A DNA stretch of 7,224 bases from an uncultured Haemophilus sp. Its GTDB lineage: Bacteria; Pseudomonadota; Gammaproteobacteria; Enterobacterales; Pasteurellaceae. The notes under the pieces are model-generated. The model had not been told where the DNA came from and ran no database searches. It was given only the letters and a program-made list of their open reading frames with translations. A program made the position numbers and the translations under genes. The stretch is taken from NCBI RefSeq assembly GCF_937976265.1, contig NZ_CALJRX010000285.1:1-7224 (forward strand), in the 5' to 3' direction. Positions 1-6,310 of this stretch are shown piece after piece. Each line of letters opens with the position of its first letter. Position 1 is the first letter of the stretch.

Positions 1-2894
1 CCTTTTGTCACACCTTTGTTTTTGATGTGCATATAGCTTACGCCTGCATAAGGTTCAATCGCAAAATGTTCGCCTTTTAAGCCTGTGTAGGCAAGTTCAG
101 CAAAGACATTTTGTGTTTGGCTATGGGTTTTCACCCCTTGTGCAAATTCAGCACGTTGTTCGTGTTTACCCCAGCTTTGAATAAAACCAATTTTCGGTGT
201 TAATACGTTGAAACGATGTTCTGCTGTTAAACCTAAATGAACAGCACGATCTTTCGAAGTGCGGTCAATTTTGTGGCTATTTTGTGTTGAGCCAACAAAT
301 ACACCTAAATGTTTGTTTGTATCAATGGTTGCATCAATACCCACAAGTTGATTGTACGCATGGCTGCTTAAACTCTCCGTGCTGAAGTGGGTGAAGGTGC
401 CACTTGTCCAAATTTGTGTACCTGCATTAAGTTGAGCTCTTACTGCGCCTGGTTGAGCAAGTTGCTGACGAAGCAATAAGCCATTTAACACGTTGTGTTG
501 TTGAGCTGCGAGATCTTCATCATAGCTTAAACGAGCAAAAGCTTGGCGAGCGTTCTCTTTTGTTCCCCAAATAAGGCTTTGATACGCCGCACTGCTTGTT
601 GCAGCATCTAAGGCATTGGCGATAGCCACTTCATTTTCAGTGGTGGCTGCAGATGCAAGGGCTTTTTTCTGAACAGTCACTTTCAGCGTATTCGCATTAC
701 TTTCATTTTTAACGGCAAAGAAATCGTATGTACGAGGTGTTTCAACTATCGCATTTTCAGCTCCTACAAATGAGCCGGTACCTTGAACTGAAACCGCTTT
801 TTGTGGATCTTGTTGTAATTGAGGCAGAATTTCTTCGTCAAATTTATTTGGCACTAAAACAGAACCGTCTGCAAAGGTGGCATTGACGTTAGCAATACCA
901 TTATTCAGTAAGAAACGACCACCTTTTTCCACTGTTGCAGTCACCGTTTTCGCGGTGCTGGTTAAGGTTTCGGTGACAAATCCATTCTCACTTGGTTTAG
1001 TGATTTCCGCTTTCGGTAATACTTCCAATGTTGCACCTTGTTTTACGATAACTTGTTGTGCCGAACCAAGGGATTGATTTAACCCTGAAAGCTGACCTTC
1101 ATTTACAGTAATTGCACCGGTGAAACTGTTATTACCGGTGAGGGTTAAGGTGCCAGTGCCATTTTTAGTTAATGCGCCGACATAGCCTTGTGCGGCACGT
1201 TCATTACGAGCGACTTCACGCGCTAAACCTACTTGATATTCCGCTTTTTCTTCTGCTGTTGCGCCCGCACGATTTTGCATTAACGCTTGTAATTCTGCTT
1301 TGCGCGTTGTCCAAGTTGCCGCTTCAGCTTGATCTTCAACTTGACGTGCTTTGATGGCTTTATCGCTAATATCATTTGACCAAACATCATTTTGATTGAG
1401 GTTGATTTTCATGTTTCCTAAGAATTGACCTGGGCCAAACATGGCTTTGCCAAGATCTAAAATCCCCCAACCCCAAACGTTACTCGGTACACCTTGTTCA
1501 GTTTCCCAACGTTCTAATGGTTTACCTTCAAGCCCTTTACGAAGCGTGGTTTGTCGTGCTGTGGTCAGCATGACATCACGTGCTTGATCGGTTGTCATGT
1601 ATGGATAGCGAGAAAAGATGACACCTAACGCGCCACTTACATGAGGTGCCGCCATCGAAGTACCACCAGCCGATTTGTAGATAGGCTCACCATAAGTGTC
1701 GTTGTCTTGTAATTGAATATAGGCAGAATAGATGTTGGCGGATGGTGCCGCAATCGTCCACCATTTTGAATGGCCGGCGAGGTTAAATTCTTGAATATCT
1801 GCGCCTGCTTTTTCATCGCTTACATCGTCATTTGAGTCATTTGGATAGCCTTCACCACCCACTTGCCCGGTGACGTTTACCCAGTATTTTTCTGCATCAG
1901 GTCTAAAATAAGGCAACATGGCACGCGTAAAGGATTCCGCCATCATACTGCGGTTACCCGCTGTAAAGACTTGAATCACTTGTTTATTTTTTGCCACTTC
2001 ATAAGCCGCATCAACAAAGTTTTTCTCACCACTGGTCACAAATTGATAATAAGCTTTTTCAGCTTCGCCTAAGTTACTTAAATAAATATGTGCCGCAGGA
2101 CTGGAAATTGGCTCGGGTGCTTTTGGCACATCGTAGTATTGAACGCCATATTCAGGTACATCACGCCAACCATATGTTGGTTTATAGCCTAACGCACCAG
2201 CAAAGGATGAATTGACACGACGGTTTGATCCCCAACTGTTATTAATCACTTTTGCTCCGGCATCTGCTAGGGCAGAGTAGCCTTGTAAGAAGAAACCATA
2301 GTCTTGATTTGGCCCATAGGTCATGTTGTCGTTACCACCGGTATTGGCAGAATACAGATTAGCGCCGAATGCTACACCATGCATTTCATTGCCGTCTCGG
2401 CTTGCCGCCATTGTGCCGCCAACGTGCGTGCCGTGCGCATCATTCGTGTATTTATGCCATGCTCCGTCAATATTGAAGGTTTCACCTTTAGTGAATACGC
2501 CATTATCTGTTTTATCAAAATTACGTTTGCCGTTTTTTACGGGTTCGTTTTTATTAATTGGGCCATTTCCCACCGAGGCATCGGGATAACGCATGCCATC
2601 TTTACTGTAAGTCCCTTCTGTTTTTACAACGTGGATTCGACCATCTTGAAATTCAGGGTGGTTTAATAGTACACCCGAATCCATCACGCCGATTTTTACG
2701 CCTGAACCATTAAAGCCAAGGGCATAAGCCGTCGAGGCATTCATTGAGGTTAAACCCCAGTCTTTAAGGTATTCGGCACTTTCCCAACTTTTGGTATTAC
2801 CGGCTTGGCCTTGTTCAGAATAAGCGGCTGCATTGGCGGCATACCAACCAACGAGTAATGCGAGTGCGGTTTTTTGAAGTGTTTGAGGTTTCAT
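1..2894 (-). CDS. Subtilisin-family (S8) autotransporter serine protease, 3' end cut by window edge
   Basis: The frame is open for 964 codons with no stop; the C-terminus lies beyond position 1. The start at 2894 has a good ribosome site (AAGGAAG, 2900-2906, spacing 5). Residues 1-24 form a Sec signal peptide (basic start, LALLVG core, ANAAA before YSEQ); there is no lipobox Cys, and I saw no Cys anywhere in the protein. Catalytic residues are Asp72 (MDSGV), His154 (HGTHVGG), oxyanion Asn314 (TAGN) and Ser413 (GTSMAAPHVSG). Residues about 511-572 are a charged, Ala/Glu/Arg-rich helical linker. Residues about 575-604 match the passenger-associated transport repeat (GTGTLTLTGNNSFTG). From about residue 825 (QIWTSGTFTHFS) alternating beta strands mark the autotransporter barrel, of which perhaps half is visible. 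Family knowledge: such proteases (NalP, AasP, Ssa1 types) are exported through their own barrel and cleave surface or host proteins. The class is clear; the substrate and the exact orthologue are not known. Confidence 0.93.
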   Translation of the reverse strand, partial: MKPQTLQKTALALLVGWYAANAAAYSEQGQAGNTKSWESAEYLKDWGLTSMNASTAYALGFNGSGVKIGVMDSGVLLNHPEFQDGRIHVVKTEGTYSKDGMRYPDASVGNGPINKNEPVKNGKRNFDKTDNGVFTKGETFNIDGAWHKYTNDAHGTHVGGTMAASRDGNEMHGVAFGANLYSANTGGNDNMTYGPNQDYGFFLQGYSALADAGAKVINNSWGSNRRVNSSFAGALGYKPTYGWRDVPEYGVQYYDVPKAPEPISSPAAHIYLSNLGEAEKAYYQFVTSGEKNFVDAAYEVAKNKQVIQVFTAGNRSMMAESFTRAMLPYFRPDAEKYWVNVTGQVGGEGYPNDSNDDVSDEKAGADIQEFNLAGHSKWWTIAAPSANIYSAYIQLQDNDTYGEPIYKSAGGTSMAAPHVSGALGVIFSRYPYMTTDQARDVMLTTARQTTLRKGLEGKPLERWETEQGVPSNVWGWGILDLGKAMFGPGQFLGNMKINLNQNDVWSNDISDKAIKARQVEDQAEAATWTTRKAELQALMQNRAGATAEEKAEYQVGLAREVARNERAAQGYVGALTKNGTGTLTLTGNNSFTGAITVNEGQLSGLNQSLGSAQQVIVKQGATLEVLPKAEITKPSENGFVTETLTSTAKTVTATVEKGGRFLLNNGIANVNATFADGSVLVPNKFDEEILPQLQQDPQKAVSVQGTGSFVGAENAIVETPRTYDFFAVKNESNANTLKVTVQKKALASAATTENEVAIANALDAATSSAAYQSLIWGTKENARQAFARLSYDEDLAAQQHNVLNGLLLRQQLAQPGAVRAQLNAGTQIWTSGTFTHFSTESLSSHAYNQLVGIDATIDTNKHLGVFVGSTQNSHKIDRTSKDRAVHLGLTAEHRFNVLTPKIGFIQSWGKHEQRAEFAQGVKTHSQTQNVFAELAYTGLKGEHFAIEPYAGVSYMHIKNKGVTK
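257..265 (+). repeat. DNA uptake signal sequence (USS), inside the autotransporter gene
   Basis: An exact AAGTGCGGT 9-mer, followed by CAATTTT as in the extended Hin consensus. It lies in the barrel-coding part of the protease gene, where its complement encodes residues around Asp877-Arg878-Thr879. It is a recognition site for natural competence in Haemophilus relatives. Confidence 0.85.
2862..2870 (+). repeat. Degenerate uptake sequence (8/9) in the signal-peptide codons
   Basis: GAGTGCGGT differs from the uptake core at the first base only and is followed by TTTTTT. It overlaps codons for the signal peptide of the protease (Lys-Thr-Ala-Leu). It could be a decayed or near-consensus uptake site, or chance. 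Confidence 0.35.
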
Positions 2895-2929
2895 GTTGTC
2901 TTCCTTTATCTTTTTGATTTTCGCAGGCT

Positions 2930-3003
2930 ATTATTCGCCTCATAGCAAGACGCTTCAATGACTCAAATCAAATTCCTATAGAAAAATGTTTATTCTGTGA
3001 CAA
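2930..3003 (-). promoter_or_regulatory. Candidate promoters for the autotransporter gene
   Basis: Two sigma70-like pairs with 17-base spacers are visible on the minus strand. The first is TTGTCA (2998-3003) with TATAGG (2975-2980). The second is TTGAAG (2953-2958) with AATAAT (2930-2935). Each matches the consensus at 9 of 12 positions, so sequence alone does not decide between them. The first overlaps the CRP site, which would then block it. The second would place the CRP site about 80 bases upstream of its start, compatible with activation. Confidence 0.4.
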
Positions 3004-3011
3004 CGATCACA
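2996..3011. promoter_or_regulatory. CRP (cAMP receptor protein) binding site
   Basis: TGTGA-CAACGA-TCACA is a perfect match to the core of the CRP consensus TGTGA-N6-TCACA. It sits in the divergent region between the protease gene and galE. Its centre (3003.5) is about 72 bases upstream of the predicted galE transcription start near 3076, which is a helical phase used by class I CRP activation. It is of the canonical type, not the TGCGA-type CRP-S site of competence genes. Confidence 0.7.
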
Positions 3012-3014
3012 CCA

Positions 3015-3023
3015 AAGTGCGGT
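3015..3023 (+). repeat. DNA uptake signal sequence (USS) in the divergent control region
   Basis: An exact AAGTGCGGT, extended to AAAGTGCGGTC and followed by an A-run, as in the extended Hin-type consensus. It lies four bases from the CRP site and between the two divergent genes. Confidence 0.88.
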
Positions 3024-3060
3024 CAAAAAAGGGGATAAATTTATGTATCGTAGAAATCAA

Positions 3061-3069
3061 TGTTATAAT
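3061..3069 (+). promoter_or_regulatory. galE promoter, extended -10
   Basis: TGTTATAAT holds a perfect TATAAT hexamer (3064-3069) preceded by the TGn extension. No good -35 is found at 16-18 bases upstream (best TTTATG, 3040-3045), which fits an extended -10 promoter, possibly helped by CRP. The predicted start is near 3076, giving a leader of about 24 bases. Confidence 0.7.
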
Positions 3070-3099
3070 TCGGGAACAAAAATAATTAAGGAGTAACCC

Positions 3100-4116
3100 A
3101 TGGCGATTTTAGTAACAGGTGGAGCCGGCTATATCGGTTCACACACCGTAGTGGAATTATTAAATGCAAATAAAGAAGTGGTGGTATTGGATAATTTATG
3201 CAACTCCTCCCCAAAATCTTTAGAACGAGTCAAAGAAATTACCGGTAAAGACGTGAAATTTTATGAAGGCGATGTTTTAGATCGTGCTTTATTACAAAAA
3301 ATCTTTGCTGAAAACAGCATTCAATCGGTCATCCATTTTGCGGGTTTAAAAGCGGTGGGTGAAAGTGTCCAAAAACCCGCTGAATACTATATGAATAACG
3401 TATCAGGCACGATTGTTTTGATTCAAGAAATGAAAAAAGCAGGCGTGTGGAACTTTGTATTTAGTTCATCTGCAACGGTTTATGGCGATCCGGAAATTAT
3501 TCCAATTACAGAAGACTGCAAAGTAGGCGGTACAACCAACCCTTACGGTACATCTAAATACATGGTGGAACAAATCCTGACTGATGTGGCGAAAGCCGAA
3601 CCGCAATTTAGTATGACAATCTTACGTTATTTTAATCCAGTAGGCGCGCATGCAAGTGGCTTGATTGGTGAAGATCCAAATGGTATTCCAAATAATTTAT
3701 TGCCTTACATCAGCCAAGTAGCGATCGGTAAATTACCGCAACTTTCGGTATTTGGTAGCGATTATGATACCCATGATGGTACAGGCGTGCGTGATTATAT
3801 CCACGTGGTGGATTTAGCCATCGGTCACTTAAAAGCATTAAATCGCCATGAAAATGACGCAGGTTTACACATTTATAACTTAGGTACAGGTACGGGATAT
3901 TCCGTGCTTGATATGGTGAAAGCGTTTGAGCAAGCGAATAATATTAAAATTCCATATCGTCTTGTCGCACGTCGCCCTGGTGATATTGCAACATGTTATT
4001 CCGATCCAAGTCTTGCCGCGAAAGAGTTAAATTGGACAGCTGAACGTGGTCTTGAACAAATGATGAAAGATACATGGAATTGGCAAAAAAATAATCCGAA
4101 AGGATACAGAGATTGA
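3100..4116 (+). CDS. galE: UDP-glucose 4-epimerase
   Basis: This 338-residue protein, the same length as E. coli GalE, interconverts UDP-glucose and UDP-galactose using bound NAD in the cytoplasm. It feeds galactose into lipooligosaccharide and serves galactose use. The NAD-binding GGAGYIG motif is at residues 7-13, DN at 31-32, the catalytic Ser124 lies in FSSSATVYG, and Tyr149 and Lys153 form the YGTSK short-chain dehydrogenase pair. RYFNPVGAH (176-184) is also typical of the family. The start has AAGGAG (3088-3093) six bases upstream. Residue 299 is Cys where, by my alignment, E. coli GalE has Tyr; this position gates the size of the substrate, so activity on UDP-GlcNAc/GalNAc is possible. 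An upstream CRP site suggests carbon-source control. Confidence 0.97.
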   Translation: MAILVTGGAGYIGSHTVVELLNANKEVVVLDNLCNSSPKSLERVKEITGKDVKFYEGDVLDRALLQKIFAENSIQSVIHFAGLKAVGESVQKPAEYYMNNVSGTIVLIQEMKKAGVWNFVFSSSATVYGDPEIIPITEDCKVGGTTNPYGTSKYMVEQILTDVAKAEPQFSMTILRYFNPVGAHASGLIGEDPNGIPNNLLPYISQVAIGKLPQLSVFGSDYDTHDGTGVRDYIHVVDLAIGHLKALNRHENDAGLHIYNLGTGTGYSVLDMVKAFEQANNIKIPYRLVARRPGDIATCYSDPSLAAKELNWTAERGLEQMMKDTWNWQKNNPKGYRD

Positions 4117-4129
4117 TCTCACTCTTGTT

Positions 4130-4154
4130 GGGCGGAGTACATTCCGCCCTTAAT
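4130..4154 (+). terminator. Hairpin after galE, probable leaky terminator
   Basis: GGGCGGA (4130-4136) pairs with TCCGCCC (4143-4149) around a six-base loop, starting 13 bases after the galE stop. The tract that follows (TTAATATTT) is T-rich but interrupted, so termination may be partial and some transcripts could continue into ampG. Confidence 0.65.
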
Positions 4155-4185
4155 ATTTCAATCAGATAAAACACGCTCAAAAATA

Positions 4186-4194
4186 ACCGCACTT
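4186..4194 (-). repeat. DNA uptake signal sequence (USS) directly before the ampG start
   Basis: ACCGCACTT, the complement of the uptake core, ends one base before the ATG of ampG at 4196. It occupies the place where a Shine-Dalgarno sequence would be expected. Confidence 0.85.
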
Positions 4195-4195
4195 T

Positions 4196-5470
4196 ATGTC
4201 AGAACAATCCCTTTCTAGTCAAATATTTACCCGAAAAATGCTGATCTGTGTCTTCACTGGATTTAGCTCGGGTTTACCACTTTTCGTGTTGTTGCAAATG
4301 TTGCCAGTGTGGCTGACAGATAAAGGGCTTTCCGTTGAATTAATCGGTGCCTTGACAGGGGTGATGGTACCATATGGTTTGAAGTTTTTATGGGCACCGT
4401 TATTAGATCGCTATTTCCCGCATTTTTTAGGACGTCGTCGTAGTTGGTTATTAATTTCTCAAGTGATTTTGCTGATTTCCCTTTATGCGATTAGTCAGTT
4501 TGATCCAGTAGCAGAATTAAGTTCGGTGGCTAAAATTGCGACATTTATTGCCTTTGTATCTGCGACACAAGATATTGTGCTCGATGCTTATCGTCGTGAA
4601 ATTTTAACGGATAATGAATTAGGATTGGGGAACACCATCCATATTAATGCTTATCGCGTTGCAGGCTTAATTCCAGGTGGGCTGTCGCTTTATTTAGCGA
4701 CGATTTATCCGTGGGAAACCGTCTTTTTACTGACCGCACTTTGTATGTTGGCGGGCATATTTATGACGCTCTTTTTAGCGAAAGAACCAAAGATTGCGCA
4801 AGTCGATCGTGATCAACCTTTCTATATGGTGTTTTGGATACCCTTGAAAGAGTTCTTCCAACGTAAAGGCGTTGCTCAAGCCATCGGTTTTTTACTCTTT
4901 TTGTTCTTGTATAAATTTGGGGATTCGTTTGCCACTACGTTACAAACCAAATTTATTTATGATATGGGCTTTGAAAAAGAGCATATTGCGTTGGTGGTAA
5001 AAAGTACCTCTCTTTGGGCAAGTATCTCAGCCGGTCTTGTCGGTGGCGTGATTATGTTACGCCTAGGCATTAACCGCGCATTATGGGTATTTGGTTTTAT
5101 CCAATTGATTACTATTGGTGGATTTATTTGGTTAGCTGCATTTGGGCATTTTGACCATGTCGGTGCCGCAGAACTTTGGAAATTAGGTTTCGTGATTGCG
5201 GGTGAATATATCGGTGTTGGTCTCGGCACAGCCGCCTTTGTCGCCTTTATGGCTCGCGAAACGAATCCGCTTTATACAGCCACTCAGCTAGCATTATTTA
5301 CCAGCCTTTCTGCTTTACCAAGTAAAGGACTTGGTATGTTATCGGGTTACTTGGTTAAAGCAGTGGGCTACTATCATTTTTTCTGGATTTGTTTATTCCT
5401 CGCTATTCCAGGAATGATTTGTTTATTCTGGGTGGCGCCATGGAATGAAAAAGGAAATGAAAAAGCTTAA
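4196..5470 (+). CDS. ampG: AmpG muropeptide permease (MFS)
   Basis: This 424-residue, strongly hydrophobic inner-membrane protein has about 12 likely membrane segments (first near residues 15-38, last near 392-414). E. coli AmpG, at about 491 residues, is longer. AmpG imports GlcNAc-anhydroMurNAc and its peptides from the periplasm for cell-wall recycling; where an AmpC system exists this also affects beta-lactamase induction. Family signs are KFLWAPLLDR (63-72) followed by GRRRSWLL (79-86), the MFS loop motif in AmpG form, and QDIVLDAYR (125-133). A charged cytoplasmic loop lies around residues 195-225. An in-frame TAA at 4184-4186 rules out an upstream start, and the next Met is residue 15, so 4196 is favoured although no Shine-Dalgarno is present. 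It may be co-transcribed with galE through the weak hairpin. Confidence 0.93.
   Translation: MSEQSLSSQIFTRKMLICVFTGFSSGLPLFVLLQMLPVWLTDKGLSVELIGALTGVMVPYGLKFLWAPLLDRYFPHFLGRRRSWLLISQVILLISLYAISQFDPVAELSSVAKIATFIAFVSATQDIVLDAYRREILTDNELGLGNTIHINAYRVAGLIPGGLSLYLATIYPWETVFLLTALCMLAGIFMTLFLAKEPKIAQVDRDQPFYMVFWIPLKEFFQRKGVAQAIGFLLFLFLYKFGDSFATTLQTKFIYDMGFEKEHIALVVKSTSLWASISAGLVGGVIMLRLGINRALWVFGFIQLITIGGFIWLAAFGHFDHVGAAELWKLGFVIAGEYIGVGLGTAAFVAFMARETNPLYTATQLALFTSLSALPSKGLGMLSGYLVKAVGYYHFFWICLFLAIPGMICLFWVAPWNEKGNEKA
4733..4741 (-). repeat. DNA uptake signal sequence (USS) inside ampG
   Basis: An exact ACCGCACTT (reverse-orientation core), preceded by TG, giving the GACCGCACTTT form seen at other copies. 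It encodes Thr-Ala-Leu in a membrane segment of AmpG. Confidence 0.85.
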
Positions 5471-5479
5471 AATAAAATA

Positions 5480-5488
5480 AAGTGCGGT
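5480..5488 (+). repeat. DNA uptake signal sequence (USS) between ampG and adk
   Basis: An exact AAGTGCGGT followed by CAAAATTAA, which fits the AT-rich tail of the extended consensus. It lies ten bases after the ampG stop and is single, so unlike the copies after adk it cannot form a terminator stem by itself. Confidence 0.87.
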
Positions 5489-5509
5489 CAAAATTAACAG
5501 CAAAATCAT

Positions 5510-5538
5510 TTGACCAAACAAGGCGTTAACGGTATTTT
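5510..5538 (+). promoter_or_regulatory. Candidate adk promoter
   Basis: TTGACC (5510-5515, 5/6) and TATTTT (5533-5538, 4/6) are separated by 17 bases. They would start transcription near 5545, about 24 bases before the adk ATG. No terminator is evident after ampG, so read-through from ampG is also possible. Confidence 0.5.
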
Positions 5539-5568
5539 AAACAGGTCTATTATTTATTGGAGATTCGT

Positions 5569-6213
5569 ATGAAAATTATTCTTTTAGGTGCACCTGGTGC
5601 AGGAAAAGGCACACAAGCACAATTTATTATGAACAAGTTTGGTATCCCACAAATTTCAACAGGGGATATGTTCCGTGCAGCGATTAAAGCGGGGACAGAA
5701 TTAGGCAAACAAGCAAAAGCATTAATGGATGAAGGGAAATTAGTACCGGATGAATTAACCGTGGCGTTAGTAAAAGATCGTATTTCTCAACCAGATTGTG
5801 CAAATGGTTTCTTATTAGATGGTTTCCCACGTACGATTCCGCAAGCGGATGCGTTAAAAGACTCTGGCGTAAAAATTGATTACGTTTTAGAGTTTGATGT
5901 ACCGGATGAAGTGATCGTTGAACGTATGAGTGGTCGTCGTGTACACCAAGCATCGGGTCGTTCTTACCACATCGTTTACAACCCACCAAAAGTGGAAGGT
6001 AAAGATGATGTAACGGGTGAAGATTTAATTATCCGTGCAGATGATAAACCAGAAACAGTGTTAGATCGTTTAGCGGTTTATCACAAACAAACCAGCCCAT
6101 TAATTGATTATTACCAAGCAGAAGCAAAAGCAGGTAACACGCAATATTTCCGTTTAGATGGTACTCAAAAAGTGGAAGCTGTAAGCCAAGAGTTAGATAA
6201 AATCTTAGGCTAA
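5569..6213 (+). CDS. adk: Adenylate kinase
   Basis: Cytoplasmic enzyme converting ATP + AMP to two ADP; essential for nucleotide balance. The 214-residue product equals E. coli Adk in length. The P-loop GAPGAGKGT is at residues 7-15 with Lys13; the AMP site has STGDMFR with Arg36; the family signature FLLDGFPRTIPQ is at 81-92 with Arg88. Arg119, Arg123, Arg156 and Arg167 fall at the E. coli positions. The LID (about 122-159) lacks the four zinc-binding Cys residues, so it is the Gram-negative non-zinc type. An upstream in-frame TTG at 5557 would add four residues (MEIR) but lies within the ribosome-site region; GGAG (5559-5562) is six bases before the ATG at 5569, which I take as the start. 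A strong inverted-uptake-sequence terminator follows. Confidence 0.98.
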   Translation: MKIILLGAPGAGKGTQAQFIMNKFGIPQISTGDMFRAAIKAGTELGKQAKALMDEGKLVPDELTVALVKDRISQPDCANGFLLDGFPRTIPQADALKDSGVKIDYVLEFDVPDEVIVERMSGRRVHQASGRSYHIVYNPPKVEGKDDVTGEDLIIRADDKPETVLDRLAVYHKQTSPLIDYYQAEAKAGNTQYFRLDGTQKVEAVSQELDKILG

Positions 6214-6229
6214 AATAAACTGGAAACTG

Positions 6230-6238
6230 ACCGCACTT
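6230..6238 (-). repeat. DNA uptake signal sequence (USS), left arm of adk terminator
   Basis: An exact reverse-orientation core, ACCGCACTT, forming the 5' arm of the stem after adk. Confidence 0.88.
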
Positions 6239-6247
6239 TGAAGAGAA

Positions 6248-6256
6248 AAGTGCGGT
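6248..6256 (+). repeat. DNA uptake signal sequence (USS), right arm of adk terminator
   Basis: An exact forward core, AAGTGCGGT, forming the 3' arm of the stem, followed by TAATTTTT. Confidence 0.88.
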
Positions 6257-6274
6257 TAATTTTTCAAAAGGATT

Positions 6275-6298
6275 TTGAGATCGTAAATTGAGATCGTA
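6275..6298 (+). repeat. 11-bp tandem direct repeat upstream of the last gene
   Basis: TTGAGATCGTA occurs at 6275-6285 and again at 6288-6298, two bases apart, a 13-base period. Each copy contains a GATC. The pair fills most of the gap between the adk terminator and the ribosome site of the next gene. It may be a local duplication or an operator; no convincing promoter is seen (weak TTTTCA at 6261-6266 with TAAATT at 6284-6289). Confidence 0.7.
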
Positions 6299-6310
6299 TT
6301 TGGGGACATT

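Larger units (their letters stand above)
6228..6264 (+). terminator. adk terminator formed by inverted uptake sequences
   Basis: ACCGCACTTT (6230-6239) and AAAGTGCGGT (6247-6256) make a perfect 10-bp stem with a seven-base loop, extendable by a G-U and a T-A pair. A T5 run (6260-6264) follows two bases beyond the stem. It starts 14 bases after the adk stop. Paired, inverted uptake sequences acting as terminators are a known Haemophilus arrangement. Confidence 0.88.

Noticed and set aside
1461..1476. C-runs in the protease gene as a phase-variation tract, by analogy with nalP
   Set aside because: The runs are only four to five bases and interrupted, too short to suggest frequent slippage.
877..2666. 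Several plus-strand open frames of 60-120 codons opposite the protease gene
   Set aside because: They lie antisense to a 964-codon frame with clear domain motifs; none has a convincing ribosome site or recognisable protein features.
5486..5515. Inverted repeat GGTCAAA / TTTGACC between ampG and adk as a terminator
   Set aside because: The arms are 7 bp and AT-rich, the loop is 16 bases, and no T-run follows; the right arm is better read as part of the adk -35 box.
5557..5568. TTG start giving a four-residue longer adenylate kinase
   Set aside because: The extension overlaps the ribosome-binding site, and the ATG at 5569 gives the exact family length and N-terminus.
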